Source: Scalesia atractyloides
Taxonomy: Eukaryota; Streptophyta; Magnoliopsida; Asterales; Asteraceae
Length of the DNA: 64,000 bases
Reading direction: 5' to 3'
Assembly: GCA_947069175.1 (NCBI GenBank)
Contig: CAMTDV010000009.1
Coordinates: 9,247,663-9,311,662, forward strand
Shown piece by piece: positions 47,119 to 58,588 of the stretch (position 1 is the stretch's first letter; the number at the start of each line of letters is the position of its first letter). The notes beneath the pieces were generated by a model that was given only the letters and a program-made list of their open reading frames with translations, ran no database searches and was not told the origin of the DNA. The position numbers and the translations under genes are program-made.

Positions 47119-48281
47119 GAGTGAACCACAAGTTTGTTTTGTCCTTTATCTTTATACTTAATTCCAGGCGGTGAATTGACGATTTTTATACTTATTGTTT
47201 CAAAATCTTACACGTCATGTCTTTTAGCCCCAACCCAGTTAAAAATTTCTGTTAAATCTGATCACACAGGGGTAGTTTAGTCTTTTTACGTAAATATATT
47301 TTAACAAATAAAACAAAAACAAATTAACATGATATATGTATACAAGAGTCTCAACTGAGAAACAAAAATCTCCATGGAACATCCCTGTAAATTAAATCCC
47401 CATATCTACCTACAACAGCTCCATTATCCAAACAATTATATCCTAAATTTTGTTCTTTCGATGCACAGAATCAAGAAATCTCCATTTAAACCCTTTCATT
47501 TCACAAAGTTCCATTATTTCTACAATTCAACAAAAAATTGTGATATGCAGAGAAACCCAAATTGTTCAAATGATGATGGGGCCGGAATATTTCTTTTGAA
47601 CCTATTAAACAAAAACCAGACAACTAAAAACCCTAACTCCTAGTTTTCTACTTTTTGAACCAATTAAACCCTAACCCCTAAAGTGGAACTTCTATGCCCA
47701 CCACTGTTACCGCTTGATTTAGACCCGACCACTTCGAAACATCCACCATCAACCTGTTCGATCATCCTAGCTGACGCTACCTTTTTCTCCTTCACTGGAA
47801 CCCTAACCCGTCACTAACCTGCTAGATCACCCTAGCCGTCGCCATCGTTGTTCCTTTACTACAAAGCCATCCCCTTCGTCGGAAGTCGGAACATAAGTGG
47901 TGGGGGTGGTTGTGAGGGTCGTGTAGTGTAGAGAGAGGAAGAGTGGTGAAAGGAAGTTGTGGGTGGTGGTGGCGGATGGAAGGAGGTTGTGGTCGTACAG
48001 AAAGATAGATGGAGAGTGAGAGAGTTTGTGTTTAAGAGAGAAAGAGATAAGATATATAATATTTTAATTTTGTTTTCTTTAATAGGGTAAAAGACAACTT
48101 TACCCTTATGTGCCTTGCTTGCACATGATCTGAGTTAACAGAAAATTATAACCAAGTTAGGGCTAAATGACATAATGTGTAGGATTTTGAAACAATAAGG
48201 ACAAAACTCGTCAATTTAAAAAACAAAAGACATCATCTGCAATTGGGTATATAGATAAAGGACAAAACTTGTAATTCACTC
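47119..48281. mobile_element. Mutator-like non-autonomous element (copy 2)
   Basis: Same MULE as 9190-10,381 with the same 9-bp duplication TAATGAAAA (47,110-47,118 and 48,282-48,290). A deletion in the left arm near 47,168 removes about 15 bases present in copy 1. Confidence 0.8.
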
Positions 48282-48290
48282 TAATGAAAA

Positions 48291-49019
48291 TTATAATATT
48301 GGTGTATATCAGCAGGGCCGGATTCAATACCATTTTAGTAGTGTCTTTGTTTTAAATTCGAAGTGAATCTTACTTGACTATTATATTTATAATAACAAAA
48401 GAAAAGTAAGACTCAAATACAGGAAAAAAAGCTTATAGGTGTCACGTGACATCGATCTTTACTACTAAGGACTTCTTGTGCATATCAAGTAGTGTTTCAG
48501 AATTGGACCGACCATTCATACACATGAGTGGATCTAGAAAATCCGCCAAGCGGTAACGTTTTATAAAAAGCGGTAACGAAATCGAAAAAACATCAAATTG
48601 TTCCAAAATTTACATTAATTTTACACTACCGCCGGAGCGTCAAACCGCAGCGGGGGCTGCCCCTTGTTATACATTAGGTTCGCCTCTAATCATACAGAGA
48701 TATATCTACACAGCCACATTGATTGGTACTCTTGAACTACCTTTATTTTGGTAAGGTGATTCTAGCGCGAAGCGGTTAACCCGACAAATTGAATCGGTGG
48801 TTGACCTGGATTTATAAATATTGGCCATTTTTTCATTTATCTCCCCCAAATTTTTTTATTTAATGTTTGACTCCATGTCTTTTAACAGTACAAAATTATA
48901 TTAAAAGGGTAAAGCATTCTAAGTATTTTATTAGTTGTGTTTGTATATATTTATTTATAAGACATCCAATTTTTGAACTCAGTCCTATGGATCTGACCCG
49001 TGCATCACAATATAACATG
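48291..49019. other. Intergenic DNA inside block copy 2
   Basis: Matches 10,391-11,107; nothing recognised. Confidence 0.5.
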
Positions 49020-50077
49020 TTTGATGTCATACCCTGACCCGTAGCGGAAATGATAGTCGGGGCATGATTGGGTTTCATCAAAGCTCATGACATTTACTAT
49101 AAAGTTTCATATTTATTATTTCTCTTTAAAGAAGAAGTTACAATAGACATACAAGCATAACATGTTTAAATACATTTTCATTACAAACTAAAGTATTAAA
49201 CAAAAATCATACAATTACAAAGGGAAACAAAACTAAATGTCCATTCCAAAGCATTAACTTGTTTATTCTTCTAGACCATCCTACGTATTTCTTTCCTCAA
49301 CTAGATCACCTGTATCATGTGTAAAAATAGGGTTTTTGGGGTCAACCAAAAGTTGGCGAGTGAATCTTATGGAAACATTTGAACGAATTTGTTATATTGG
49401 TTATAAAAAGGTGCATAACCACATATGAGTAAACGTAAATGTAAATTTAATCACAAAACACATAATATCAATTAATGCATAAGCACACACACCAAATGAT
49501 GAACAATGAGATCAAGGCTCAATCAAACGGAGCCGATCTAATGAGGCACGCGATATTCAACTCGTCTCCCACGAGGAACTGATGGGCCTAATGAATGATT
49601 TGCACGCAACTTGACAAAATGTAAACACGCATCACAATACATCACAAGTTTAGGTCATATAATGGTGATAGCACAAGTTTGAATAAACGAAATAATTAAA
49701 GCGACACATGATACGCCCCAAAACATGAATAAAAAGAGGAATTTGTAAGGATTCACTCACAGTGGGTGCGTTCCTTGATAATGATGAATGCGCACGAATT
49801 TATGATTCAACCGACGAGGGGAAACTAACCTAAATAATAACGGAATAAATCGATAAATAAATAAATTTTATTTGAGATTAATATTTTTAATTAGTGCACT
49901 TAAATGAGATTTTTAGATTTATTTTTGTGAGTTTAAGGAAATTTTTTAACTTTAAAAATCCTATTTTTAAGTATTTTTAATTGATTTTTCAATTTAAATA
50001 AATAAATAAAAAGAAGTAAAAAGTTGACTTTTTGACCGTTGACCGGGTCTGACCGGTCAGACTGTGTTTTCTATGCG

Positions 50078-50152
50078 CTGAGTGAGGTTCGAACTCGGGA
50101 CCTCTCGTATACGTGCACGCAGCTCTACCACTGAGCTACGTGTCTAACCCAA
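50078..50152 (-). ncRNA. tRNA-like module C' in solo LTR
   Basis: Box A TAGCTCAGTGG (50,138-50,128) and box B GTTCGAACC (50,094-50,086) are 44 bases apart. A 10-bp hairpin embraces box A (50,116-50,125 with 50,133-50,142); one pair is G-U only if the minus strand is the RNA. The leader is GGGTTAGACAC. The T5 runs that could end a Pol III transcript are at 50,022-50,018 and 50,012-50,008. Confidence 0.7.
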
Positions 50153-50244
50153 AATATTTCTGATTTTAATTATATTTATATACTATTTAGATTATTCAGA
50201 AATAATTTATTTTTAAAAAGAATTTAAAATCCTTCGAACCAGTG

Positions 50245-50322
50245 TGTAGATTTGCCTCGAACCCGCGACCTTAAGGTTGCGTTGCACCCAGCCCAACCAG
50301 TTGGGCTGGGTGTCTAACCCGT
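50245..50322 (-). ncRNA. tRNA-like module B' in solo LTR
   Basis: Box A-like CAGCCCAACTG (50,308-50,298) and box B GTTCGAGGC (50,262-50,254), 46 bases apart. A perfect 10-bp hairpin CACCCAGCCC/GGGCTGGGTG (50,285-50,294 with 50,303-50,312) encloses box A. A T5 run follows at 50,219-50,215. Leader GGGTTAGACAC. Confidence 0.7.
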
Positions 50323-50414
50323 TTATATTATGATTTTTATTAAATTTAAATACTAACTGGAAGGTGTTCTGGAGCCTTTAAAAAAATTTGAGATTTATTA
50401 CCGGAAACCGATTA

Positions 50415-50488
50415 AGTGCACGAATCGAACCCAGATCCTTCATGTTAAACTGCACACAGTCCACCACTGGACTGTGTGTCTAACCCGG
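50415..50488 (-). ncRNA. tRNA-like module A' in solo LTR
   Basis: Box A-like CAGTCCAGTGG (50,474-50,464) and box B GTTCGATTC (50,430-50,422), 44 bases apart. A perfect 10-bp hairpin CACACAGTCC/GGACTGTGTG (50,453-50,462 with 50,469-50,478) encloses box A. A T7 run follows at 50,386-50,380. Leader GGGTTAGACAC. Confidence 0.7.
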
Positions 50489-51229
50489 TTATAATCCGGT
50501 TTTAAAAATTTAAATATACGCAATACGACTTCATCTTCTTCAACATAGTTAAAACCCAGAACATAAACCCGACTGTTAATTCAAAAAAATTTTGTTTAAC
50601 ATTAGGATGCTATACAACTGAATTCAAAAGAGAGTAAGATGAATATACCGATCGGAGAATGTTATGGAAGTTCCGGTTGGATTCCGGTAATGTGCAGAAA
50701 ACTCCGGCGTCGTTTATTCAAAACATCAGGTTCTATCAGAGAGTTTTAAGTGTTGATTTAGAGAGGGTTTTGAGGGAATGAGCGAATTCGTTTGTGGTGA
50801 AACGACTGGTGTTTATAGAGTAACCAGTAAATCACCGATTTCTGTTCCGAATTCTGGCGACAAATTCCGACGAATGCAGGTGTTTCCAACGACGAACATT
50901 TTGATCAGAGAATTTAGGGTGGAGCTTCGGAAGAAATGAGCGAGATATTGAGGTGTAAAGCATCGATATATATAGTGTATTTTCAATCATAGGAATTTTC
51001 GGTTTCACAAGTTTCGGCCGACTTGATTTCCGGGATTGAGATCGATCGTTATGTACTCCATGATTGAGTCTGATTACTCGATTGAAAAGCGGTTTTAGTC
51101 TTTTGATCGCAAAGAAGACGGAGGCTTGATTATTCCCTGATTTCAAGCTCGACTGTTACAAGGCGGTTGTTCAGAAATTAAATTTCGAGATCTTGTATTA
51201 ATATTGTTTAGTTTAGAATTTAGACAGAT

Positions 51230-51302
51230 AAATGTGTGGTGGAGTGGTGTGAAGTGTGTTTGGTTAGGGGTGAGACCCGGGTTCGATTCCCGCGGTCTAC
51301 CC
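51230..51302 (+). ncRNA. tRNA-like module D' in solo LTR (antisense to the element)
   Basis: Box A TGGTGGAGTGG (51,237-51,247) and box B GTTCGATTC (51,281-51,289), 44 bases apart as in real tRNA genes. The T-arm CCGGG-loop-CCCGC pairs at four of five positions. A T8 run (51,310-51,317) lies 20 bases after box B. The acceptor stem does not pair, so it is not a working tRNA. Confidence 0.65.
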
Positions 51303-51332
51303 TTTCTAATTTTTTTTATTTTTTTGTATAAC

Positions 51333-51335
<3 letters not shown>

Positions 51336-51401
<66 letters not shown>
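51336..51401. repeat. (AT)n-(TTA)n microsatellite in solo LTR
   Basis: About 35 bases of AT followed by about 30 bases of TTA units. The open frame across it is an artefact. Confidence 0.95.
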
Positions 51402-51535
51402 CTTTATTTATATTATTAATATAACGAATCTCTGAAATGATTAACGTAAATTTGTAACGAAAGGACCATAATATAAACTTGATAAAAAATGGTGCAGGTT
51501 TTAGAACCCGTTTTTTCGACAAATGTTACATTTGA

Positions 51536-52087
51536 TGACTAGTCTGGTTATGAAAACACTGATCTCAACACACCATGATCTCTCCATCTATTCATCGAAA
51601 ACACTTTATAGATGATATTTTATAAATCTACTATAGAACAAATAAAGATGATATTTTATAAATCTACTATAGAACAAATAATGCTTGTTATATAACAAAG
51701 TTTGGAAAGATCAATTTAATAGTTATAGTAATTATGAAGCATGAAAGTGAAGGGGTTTGTTTGGTAGTTTGATTGAATGTAACGAGGCTAAAAATACTAG
51801 GTAGAAGTAGGTACATCACCGACTATATCCGGTTTGAGTCCAAGAGTGTTCGGTAAAAGATTGGACAAAAGCAGAGTAAAATTCGCTTCGCCCTTTCAAT
51901 TAAAATATAAAATGAATCAAATCATCGAGACCGTCCAGTCGATGCTTCATGGTGGTACAATATGCATCTATGGAAATACCTAGTCCGAAATTTATTTTAC
52001 TAAAGTACAATGATAGTTGCACTAACCTTGGTCTTCACGACTCCACAATTTTATATCAAAGTTTAATTTTATTAACTCTTTATAAGT
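51536..52087. other. Intergenic DNA inside block copy 2
   Basis: Matches 11,113-11,675; nothing recognised. Confidence 0.5.
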
Positions 52088-52645
52088 GTGGGTTGGGTGT
52101 TACTTCCACTCTTTGGTGTGGCACCCCGCCCCGTTAAGGGCGTGATCAGATGTGTGCTCAAGGGGCTTGGTCAAAGCCATGAAAGCTTGGGAGAATCCCT
52201 GATGAACCAGCTTACCTGGTTGCGGGAGTATGGGATTGTGGAGGTAATATTTCCTTTTCTTTATATGTCTGGTTTGATTGTCGCAACATATATTAATTGT
52301 ATTTGTGTACAGATCGCAAATGTCATCCTTAACTCTACGGAGTTGGATGAGAGAGTGGCAGAATTAATGATGGCGGCGCGCAATGACGGGCATGCCGAGG
52401 GCTATAGAGAATGCACTTTGCACATAGCCCATGCGCTGAAGACCGAATGGGATACCAGCCGTGCTGCCACGCATGGGCTAAATACTGCCGTCATTTATTC
52501 TGCTGCCAAAGAAAAATATGATCAATTGCAAATTCCGATTATGGACCGTGTGGACGCCGCGCTGCAGCAAGACGACTTTGTTGATAAGCTAAAGGAGATC
52601 TTTTCTTCATCAGAGAAGCAGGCGGGAAACAAATCCATAGAATAG
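52088..52645 (+). CDS. Antisense extra ORF of the Tat element (copy 2)
   Basis: 185 codons, differing from copy 1 by a handful of residues and no frame breaks. The probable in-frame intron is 52,244-52,312 (69 bases, GT-AG), unchanged. The open frame survives in both copies while gag and pol are riddled with stops, which fits either its small size or relaxed but slower decay. Function unknown; the C-terminal resemblance is as described for copy 1. Confidence 0.6.
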   Translation: MGWVLLPLFGVAPRPVKGVIRCVLKGLGQSHESLGESLMNQLTWLREYGIVEVIFPFLYMSGLIVATYINCICVQIANVILNSTELDERVAELMMAARNDGHAEGYRECTLHIAHALKTEWDTSRAATHGLNTAVIYSAAKEKYDQLQIPIMDRVDAALQQDDFVDKLKEIFSSSEKQAGNKSIE

Positions 52646-53024
52646 GAAATTTGTAATTTTTTACTTTATGATAACTTTTAACGTTGCGCTTCTGCGCAAG
52701 TATTGTGGATGTGAATATAATATATTCAGCTTTACAATGTTTGCATGGGACCAATTACTTGTGTAGGATAGACAAATGAATAATTTATTTTCTCATGTGT
52801 GAGCGTAAGTATTAAGTTAGCTTGTGGCTCATGAGTTTGTGTTTTTGTTTATCCAAAGAAATTGCATACATTTGTAAATGAACATATATAAGACTGTAAG
52901 TAGTGGCAAAGTATTTTATTCATACTGATAAAGCACAAAACTATGACTGCCACTAAGATTACATAACAAAATAAAGTAAGCAGTCTCGTTACGCCACGCT
53001 CAGAAGTTGCTTAGAGGACTGAAA
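52646..53024. other. Spacer between antisense ORF and integrase end (copy 2)
   Basis: Matches 12,234-12,612; no ORF. Confidence 0.5.
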
Positions 53025-56000
53025 TTACATATAACATCGGCGTAGTTGTTGGGCGTTCCAGGTTCGAGGAACGCTGGATCCGTCCATACGCTTCAGAGTA
53101 TACGCGCCTTTTCCCAATACTTCATTTATCACGTACGGACCTTCCCATCGCGGGGCTAACTTCCCCGGTTTTTCGGCATTCGACGCTTCATTATCGCGAA
53201 GAACAAAGTCACCAGGCAAAAAGGAACAGATGCGCACCCTTTTGTTGTAATACTTTTCAAGCTGGGACTTGTATTTAGCTTCGCGAATCGCTGCATTTTC
53301 TCGTCGTTCTTCCAATAAGTCTAGGTCAATGTGCCTTTGTTCTTCGTTATCTTGTTTTTCCAAAGCTAGCATTCTTGGATATGGTAACCCAATTTCAGCA
53401 GGAATCACAGCTTCCGTGCCGTACACAAGGCTAAAAGGAGTTTCTCTAGTACTAGTCTTGGGCATAGTTCGGTGTGCCCACAAGATGCTAGGCAATTCAT
53501 CCACCCACCCCCGCCGTGCTGTGCAAGGCGGGCCTTGATACCGTCAACCAACTGTTTGTTTATGCTTTCAACTTGGCCGTTTGCTTGTGGGTGTGCAACA
53601 GAAGCAAAAACATGCTGGATTCCCATGTCGGTCATCCATGTTTGCAACTCTTCAGCCATTAAATTTGGACCGTTGTCTGTAATAATGCGCATGGGCAGAC
53701 CAAAACGGCAAATAATGTATTCCCATATGAATTTTCAAATTACCATCGCTGTAGTGGAAGCTAAAGGTTTGGCTTCAACCCATTTGGTGAAGTAATCGAC
53801 TGCAACAATGATAAACTTTACTGCGCCGGGCGCATCCGGAAATGGTCCCACTAAGTCGATAGCCCATTGTTGAAATGGCTAAGCTGTTGTAACGGGTACC
53901 AAAGGATTCTTTGGGCGCAACGTTTTAGGGGCATGCCTTTGGCAGGACATGCATTTGCGCAAGATCTCTACCGCATCAACGTACATTCCAGGCCAATAAT
54001 ACCCTGCGCTTTTCACTTTGGCTACGACCATGCGCGGCCCAGAATGTATGCCACATAGCCCCTCATTGACCTCCCTGATTAGGTATTGCGCATCATGTTT
54101 GTCAACACAGTGGAGCGAAGGACCCATGTAAGAGCGTCGGTACAGAATACCGTCAATCATTTCATAATTGAGGGCTTTGCATCGTAACTTACGTGCTTGC
54201 GCTTTATCTTCGGGTAAAGAACCATGTAACAAATACATCATTATTGGAGACATCCATGATGGATCTCCTACTTCGACCATTATCACTTGCCTGAGGGGGA
54301 CTGATGGATTACTTAAAACCTCGATGCGAACCTCTTTTGCCAAATGCTTGAAACTAGTTGCAGCGACTTTGCTTAGAGCGTTCGCATGTTTGTTTTCGCT
54401 TCGCTTGACGTGTGTGATTTTAAATTGTTGGAACTGTGCTATAAGAGCCTTGGCTTGCGCCAAGTATAGAGCCATGATATCTCCCTTTGCATCGTACGTT
54501 CCAACTACTTGCTCAGCAACTAGTAATGAATCAACATGGGCTTCTAAATTTGTTGCACCCATTTTGATAGCGAGGCTTAAGCCTGCTAGGAAAGCTTCAT
54601 ATTCGGCCTCGTTGTTGGTGCTTTTAATAATCCAACCGAATTGCATATGTGAATTCTGCTCCCTCTGGACTCATTAATCGAAGACCTGCTCAGCCCCATC
54701 ACTGTTTGATGCGCCATCTGTAAATGATGTCCAGGCTCTATTGTCGATGACTGGGACTGGGTTTTGGATTGCTTGGCATTCTTCAAGTTTATCGGCGGGA
54801 ATTTCAACGATGAAATCTGCCAAAACTTGGCCTTTGATAGCTAGTCTAGGTTTATAACAGATGTTATAACCTCCCAATTCTATTGCCCATTTCTCAAGTC
54901 GTCCAGAAACATCTGGTTTGGCCAGGACTTGGCCAATGTGAAAATTTGTTAAAACTGTAATAACATGTCCAGAAAAGCATCTTCGTAGCCTGCGCGAAGC
55001 ATGGACCAATGCTAAAACTAATTTCTCCATGATTGAATACCTTGTCTCTGGATCGTTCAATATCTTGCTGATATAATAAATTGGAGACTGGACCCCTGCG
55101 CGTTCTACCAACAAGACGACACCTATTGCTACCTCAGATGCAGCAAGATATAAGACCATGGGTTCTTTTTCACGAGGAGCAGTAAGTGTGGGAAGTTGAA
55201 CTAAACAATCTTTCATCTGCTGGAAAGCTTGATCAGCTTCAGGAGTCCATGCGAACTCTTTGCTTTTCATACAATTGCGCAAGATTCGAATAAATGGATA
55301 AGACTTTGCAGCATGATTGGCGAGGAAGCGGTTTAGCGCAGCTAACCTTCCAGCCAAACGTTGCATCTCTTTGATGGTAGTAGGAGAAGACATTTTTTGT
55401 ATTGCCTCGACCTTTTCAGGATTAACTTTGAAACCGTCTTTGGCGATGATGAAACCCAAAAATTTGCCCTCCTCCATGCCGAAGGAGCATTTGCTGGGAT
55501 TTAACTTTAGATTTACCTCGCGCAGAGAATCAAAAGTTCGTTGGATATTGTCCAGCATAGTGTCTTCTGAATTACTCATAATGAGCAAATCATCAATGTA
55601 GACTTCCACAGTTTTCCCGATGTCATCTCCAAACACTGTATCCATCAATCTTTGATAAGTAGCTCCCGCATTGCGGAGACCAAAAGGTATCTTGGTATAA
55701 CAAAAAATGCCCTTCTCCGTTCGAAAAGCGGTTTTATCTTCGTCCTCTTTTTTCATCAAGACTTGATGATAACCTTTATAACAATCTAGAAAACATTTCC
55801 AGCGAAAGGAAGCTAATGAATCAACCTTTTTGTCAATCTCAGGAAGAGAATAACAATATTTCGGACACGCCTTGTTCAGATCTTTAAAATCTACGCACAT
55901 CCGCCATCCGCCATTATGTTTCTTTACCATGACTGGGTTTGCCACCCAGGTCTGGTATTTGACTTTGCACAGAATACCAGCATTTAATAACTCGGTGACT

Positions 56001-56161
56001 TGTTCGTTCATTGCCTCTGTCTTTTCTGACCCGAGGCTGTGCTTTTTCTGCACAACTGGTTCTGCTGATGGAAATACATTTAGGCAATGTTCCGCAACGT
56101 CGCGCGGGACACCAACCATGTCGACAGGTGTCCAGGCGAAAATGTCTTTGTTGCGAAACAA
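53025..56161 (-). pseudogene. pol: Tat pol (copy 2, broken at different sites)
   Basis: Pieces: 56,161-54,674 (RT with YIDDLLIM and first RNase H), 54,646-53,879 (second RNase H from STNNEAEYEAF, integrase zinc site), 53,692-53,405 (ITDNGPN, QANGQVESINKQL with the third catalytic Glu) and 53,504-53,025 (integrase C-terminus). One-base changes at about 54,628 and 54,688 shift the frame between the two RNase H domains. A TGG-to-TAG change near 53,880 and a TGC-to-TGA change near 53,735 stop the integrase. The second RNase H catalytic Glu is intact here. Stops that kill copy 1 at 13,248, 13,203 and 13,107 are absent. Confidence 0.9.
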
Positions 56162-56218
56162 CAGTAGTTTAAGCTTTGCGCGAATTTCAATACTGACTGC
56201 AGGCCCTAATAAGATTGT

Positions 56219-58524
56219 CTACTCAGGGTACTTATTGTTGAGTACCCACTTTTCTGGTTCGTTGCTTGGCAATGTTTTGCCAGCCTTCACAACTGGTTCC
56301 TCAATTGACATGATTTCTTTCCGCGCATAAAGTATAGCTATACCATTTGGTGTCGGAAAACCACAAGCAGCATGCGGAGCGGAGGTAATCATACTAAAAT
56401 CACGTTGCGCGCGGCGCCCCAACAGTACATCATGACGGGAATTTGCCGGCATCACCATGAAGTTGACGTTACTCGTTCGAGAACACCTCCCATCAGATAA
56501 AGTAACAGGAAAAATGATTTGTCCTAGAGGAAAGACAGCCTCATTGCAGAACCCAGTTAATGGAAAATCAACTGGTTCCAAGCGTGCCTTATCCTCAGGA
56601 TCTAGTTGCTTAAAGCACTGCTCATACATGATATCCATGGAACTACTTGGATCTATAAACATATAGTCTGTTTGGTAGTGCCCAAAGATACCGGTGATAA
56701 CTACTGGTCGGTCTTCTTGAGGACCTCCTGGAACGATAGGAAAAATGACTTGCTGTTCGCGCCAAGTGTTGTTTTGAAAATGTTGAAGGCTATGCTTGCG
56801 TGATGATCCACCTTGAATCATGGAAACGTGCTGTTTCATTTTCTTGTTGCTAGGCCCTTCGTTCTCGCACATTATCTGTTTAATCTCTTTGCGCACATTC
56901 TGGACTAGATGTGTAAGCTTCCCACTCTTTAATGCTTTCTCAATCTCTGTGTGCAGACTGATGCAGTTATCTGTTGTGTGGCCTGTGTCTCTATGATAGT
57001 CACAGAACAAATTTGGGTCTTGCCCTTTTTTGTTTTTCATTGGTTGTGGCTGTTTTAACTGATAATTCTCAGTGTTGAGAACCTCAGCCGGCGATTTCGT
57101 TAAGGGAGTCCACTAACGTTCTCTATTCTCTTGCTTAATCGATTTTTGAGTTGTTATCTTGTTGATTGTTGCTCGCGCATGAATTGGTGAAAAAGGAGAA
57201 TACGAATTCTGACTTGACTCTTTGCAATTTCTCTTATACTTGCGACTACCTCTACTCAGGTCTTGCGGACGATTCTGAGGTAAAGGTGGCCTGTTAGAAC
57301 TTAAGTTGCGCTCAGTCTGGGCGTAGACTTTGCCTGCCGCCATGAGTTTATCCCAGTTTTTTGGAAGACCAGTTGTACCGGACAACACTTTAATCATTTC
57401 GTCGCACCTTACCGCATACTTGAACTGCGCGCGTATAAGGTCTTCATGGACATCTCCAATCTCCAACACCTCTTTATTGTAACGTGTTATAAAATCTTCG
57501 AGGCTTTCATCGTCCCTCCGCCAGATGTTCATTACATCTGAGGAGTCGCGCACATATCGCCGTTGCTAACTAAAGTGTGTAAGAAAATTTTCTTTTAAGT
57601 CATTCCAAGAGGAAAGTTTACCTGCTGTCAAATTATCAAACCAAAGGCGCGCAACGCCAGTAAGGGTTTGTACAAATAAGTGACACCACATTGGCAATGT
57701 CCAGCACCCAAGTAACCATGCATCGGTAAAGAGGCGCATGTGATCATTAGGATCGGTCAAACCGTTAAACTTTCCAACGTTGGATGGTAATTTCGCTCGC
57801 TCTAACGGAGCCAGTGCTATCTCTCTGGTAAACTTTGATTGCTCAGCTGCTTCGGTTGGGCGATACACCAAATTGTAATCATGCTCAGCTTCTGGATTGT
57901 ATACTGCACGTACTTTTGGCCTGTAACTGGCATGATCTGCAGATATGCGATTGAAAATACTTGCACTATCCCCTTCGTCATAGGTTATATCGAGCTCATC
58001 GTGTTGGGTGTCCCGTTTCTGCGAAGACCGCGGGCTCAAACGAGAGTGGACAGATGCGCGACGTTGAACGTTGTCTTCTTGCCTTCTATTACCAGAATGA
58101 ACAGGATCATTCCTGGTTTTAGAATACATTTCTGTTCCATCTTCAGGCATGCGAGAAGGGGAACGAGCATGACTTTGAGTATTATAACTCAAAACTCGAG
58201 GTGCCGGCGAAGCACGGACCTGGGGAGCATTAACCGGAGCTTGAAAAGCTGGAGTTCCGGTTTGGGCACATAACTGAGCATACATAGCGTTTAGAGTCGC
58301 TTGAGATTGATTAACCACGATAATGGAGTCTCTCCAGGTGGTAAAATCGACGTAACATCGACCTGAGGAGCCGCCGGCGTTACAGGAATACTCGCATGAT
58401 TAGGATCATACTGAGCATTAGCTTCGATGGACGGATCCTCAACTATTTGTCCGTCGACCTGAGGTCCGACAACAACGCGTCGAATCCCAGATCGAGGATC
58501 TTGAAAAGATGATCTGTTAGCCAT
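56219..58524 (-). pseudogene. gag: Tat gag-protease (copy 2, broken)
   Basis: Pieces 58,524-58,291, 58,318-57,566, 57,553-57,113 and 57,040-56,219. The zinc-binding segment reads FCDYHRDTGHTTDNC, with the normal Gly that copy 1 has lost. The protease site reads FIDPSSSMDIMYEQ: the Gly of the active-site loop is Ser, so the enzyme would be dead even if in frame. A CAG-to-TAG change (56,219-56,221) ends the protease frame where copy 1 reads through. Confidence 0.85.
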
Positions 58525-58574
58525 GATGCTGCAGATCTAAATGAAACGAAACGAAAGGTGAGAAAGAATCAAAA

Positions 58575-58587
58575 TCGGTGGGCGCCA
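58575..58587 (-). promoter_or_regulatory. Primer-binding site of the Tat element (copy 2)
   Basis: TGGCGCCCACCGA on the minus strand, one base from the LTR end at 58,589. Confidence 0.8.
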
Positions 58588-58588
58588 A

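Larger units (their letters stand above)
49025..51530 (-). mobile_element. Solo LTR, 2.5 kb, with four tRNA-like modules
   Basis: TGTCATACCCTGACCCG to CAAATGTTACA, flanked by a perfect 5-bp target duplication TTTGA (49,020-49,024 and 51,531-51,535). Block copy 1 shows the empty site at 11,108-11,112. Read on the minus strand it matches the LTR at 59,643-62,302 from end to end (TGTAACAT...CGACGGAT-type start, GGTATGACA against GGTGTGACA end). No internal region is left. It carries one tRNA-like module on the plus strand and three on the minus strand (listed separately) and an AT/TTA microsatellite at 51,336-51,401. Confidence 0.92.

Noticed and set aside
50078..50488. Functional host tRNA genes in the solo LTR
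   Set aside because: No acceptor stem and abnormal D-arm in any module; they recur at the same LTR positions in another element copy, so they belong to the element.
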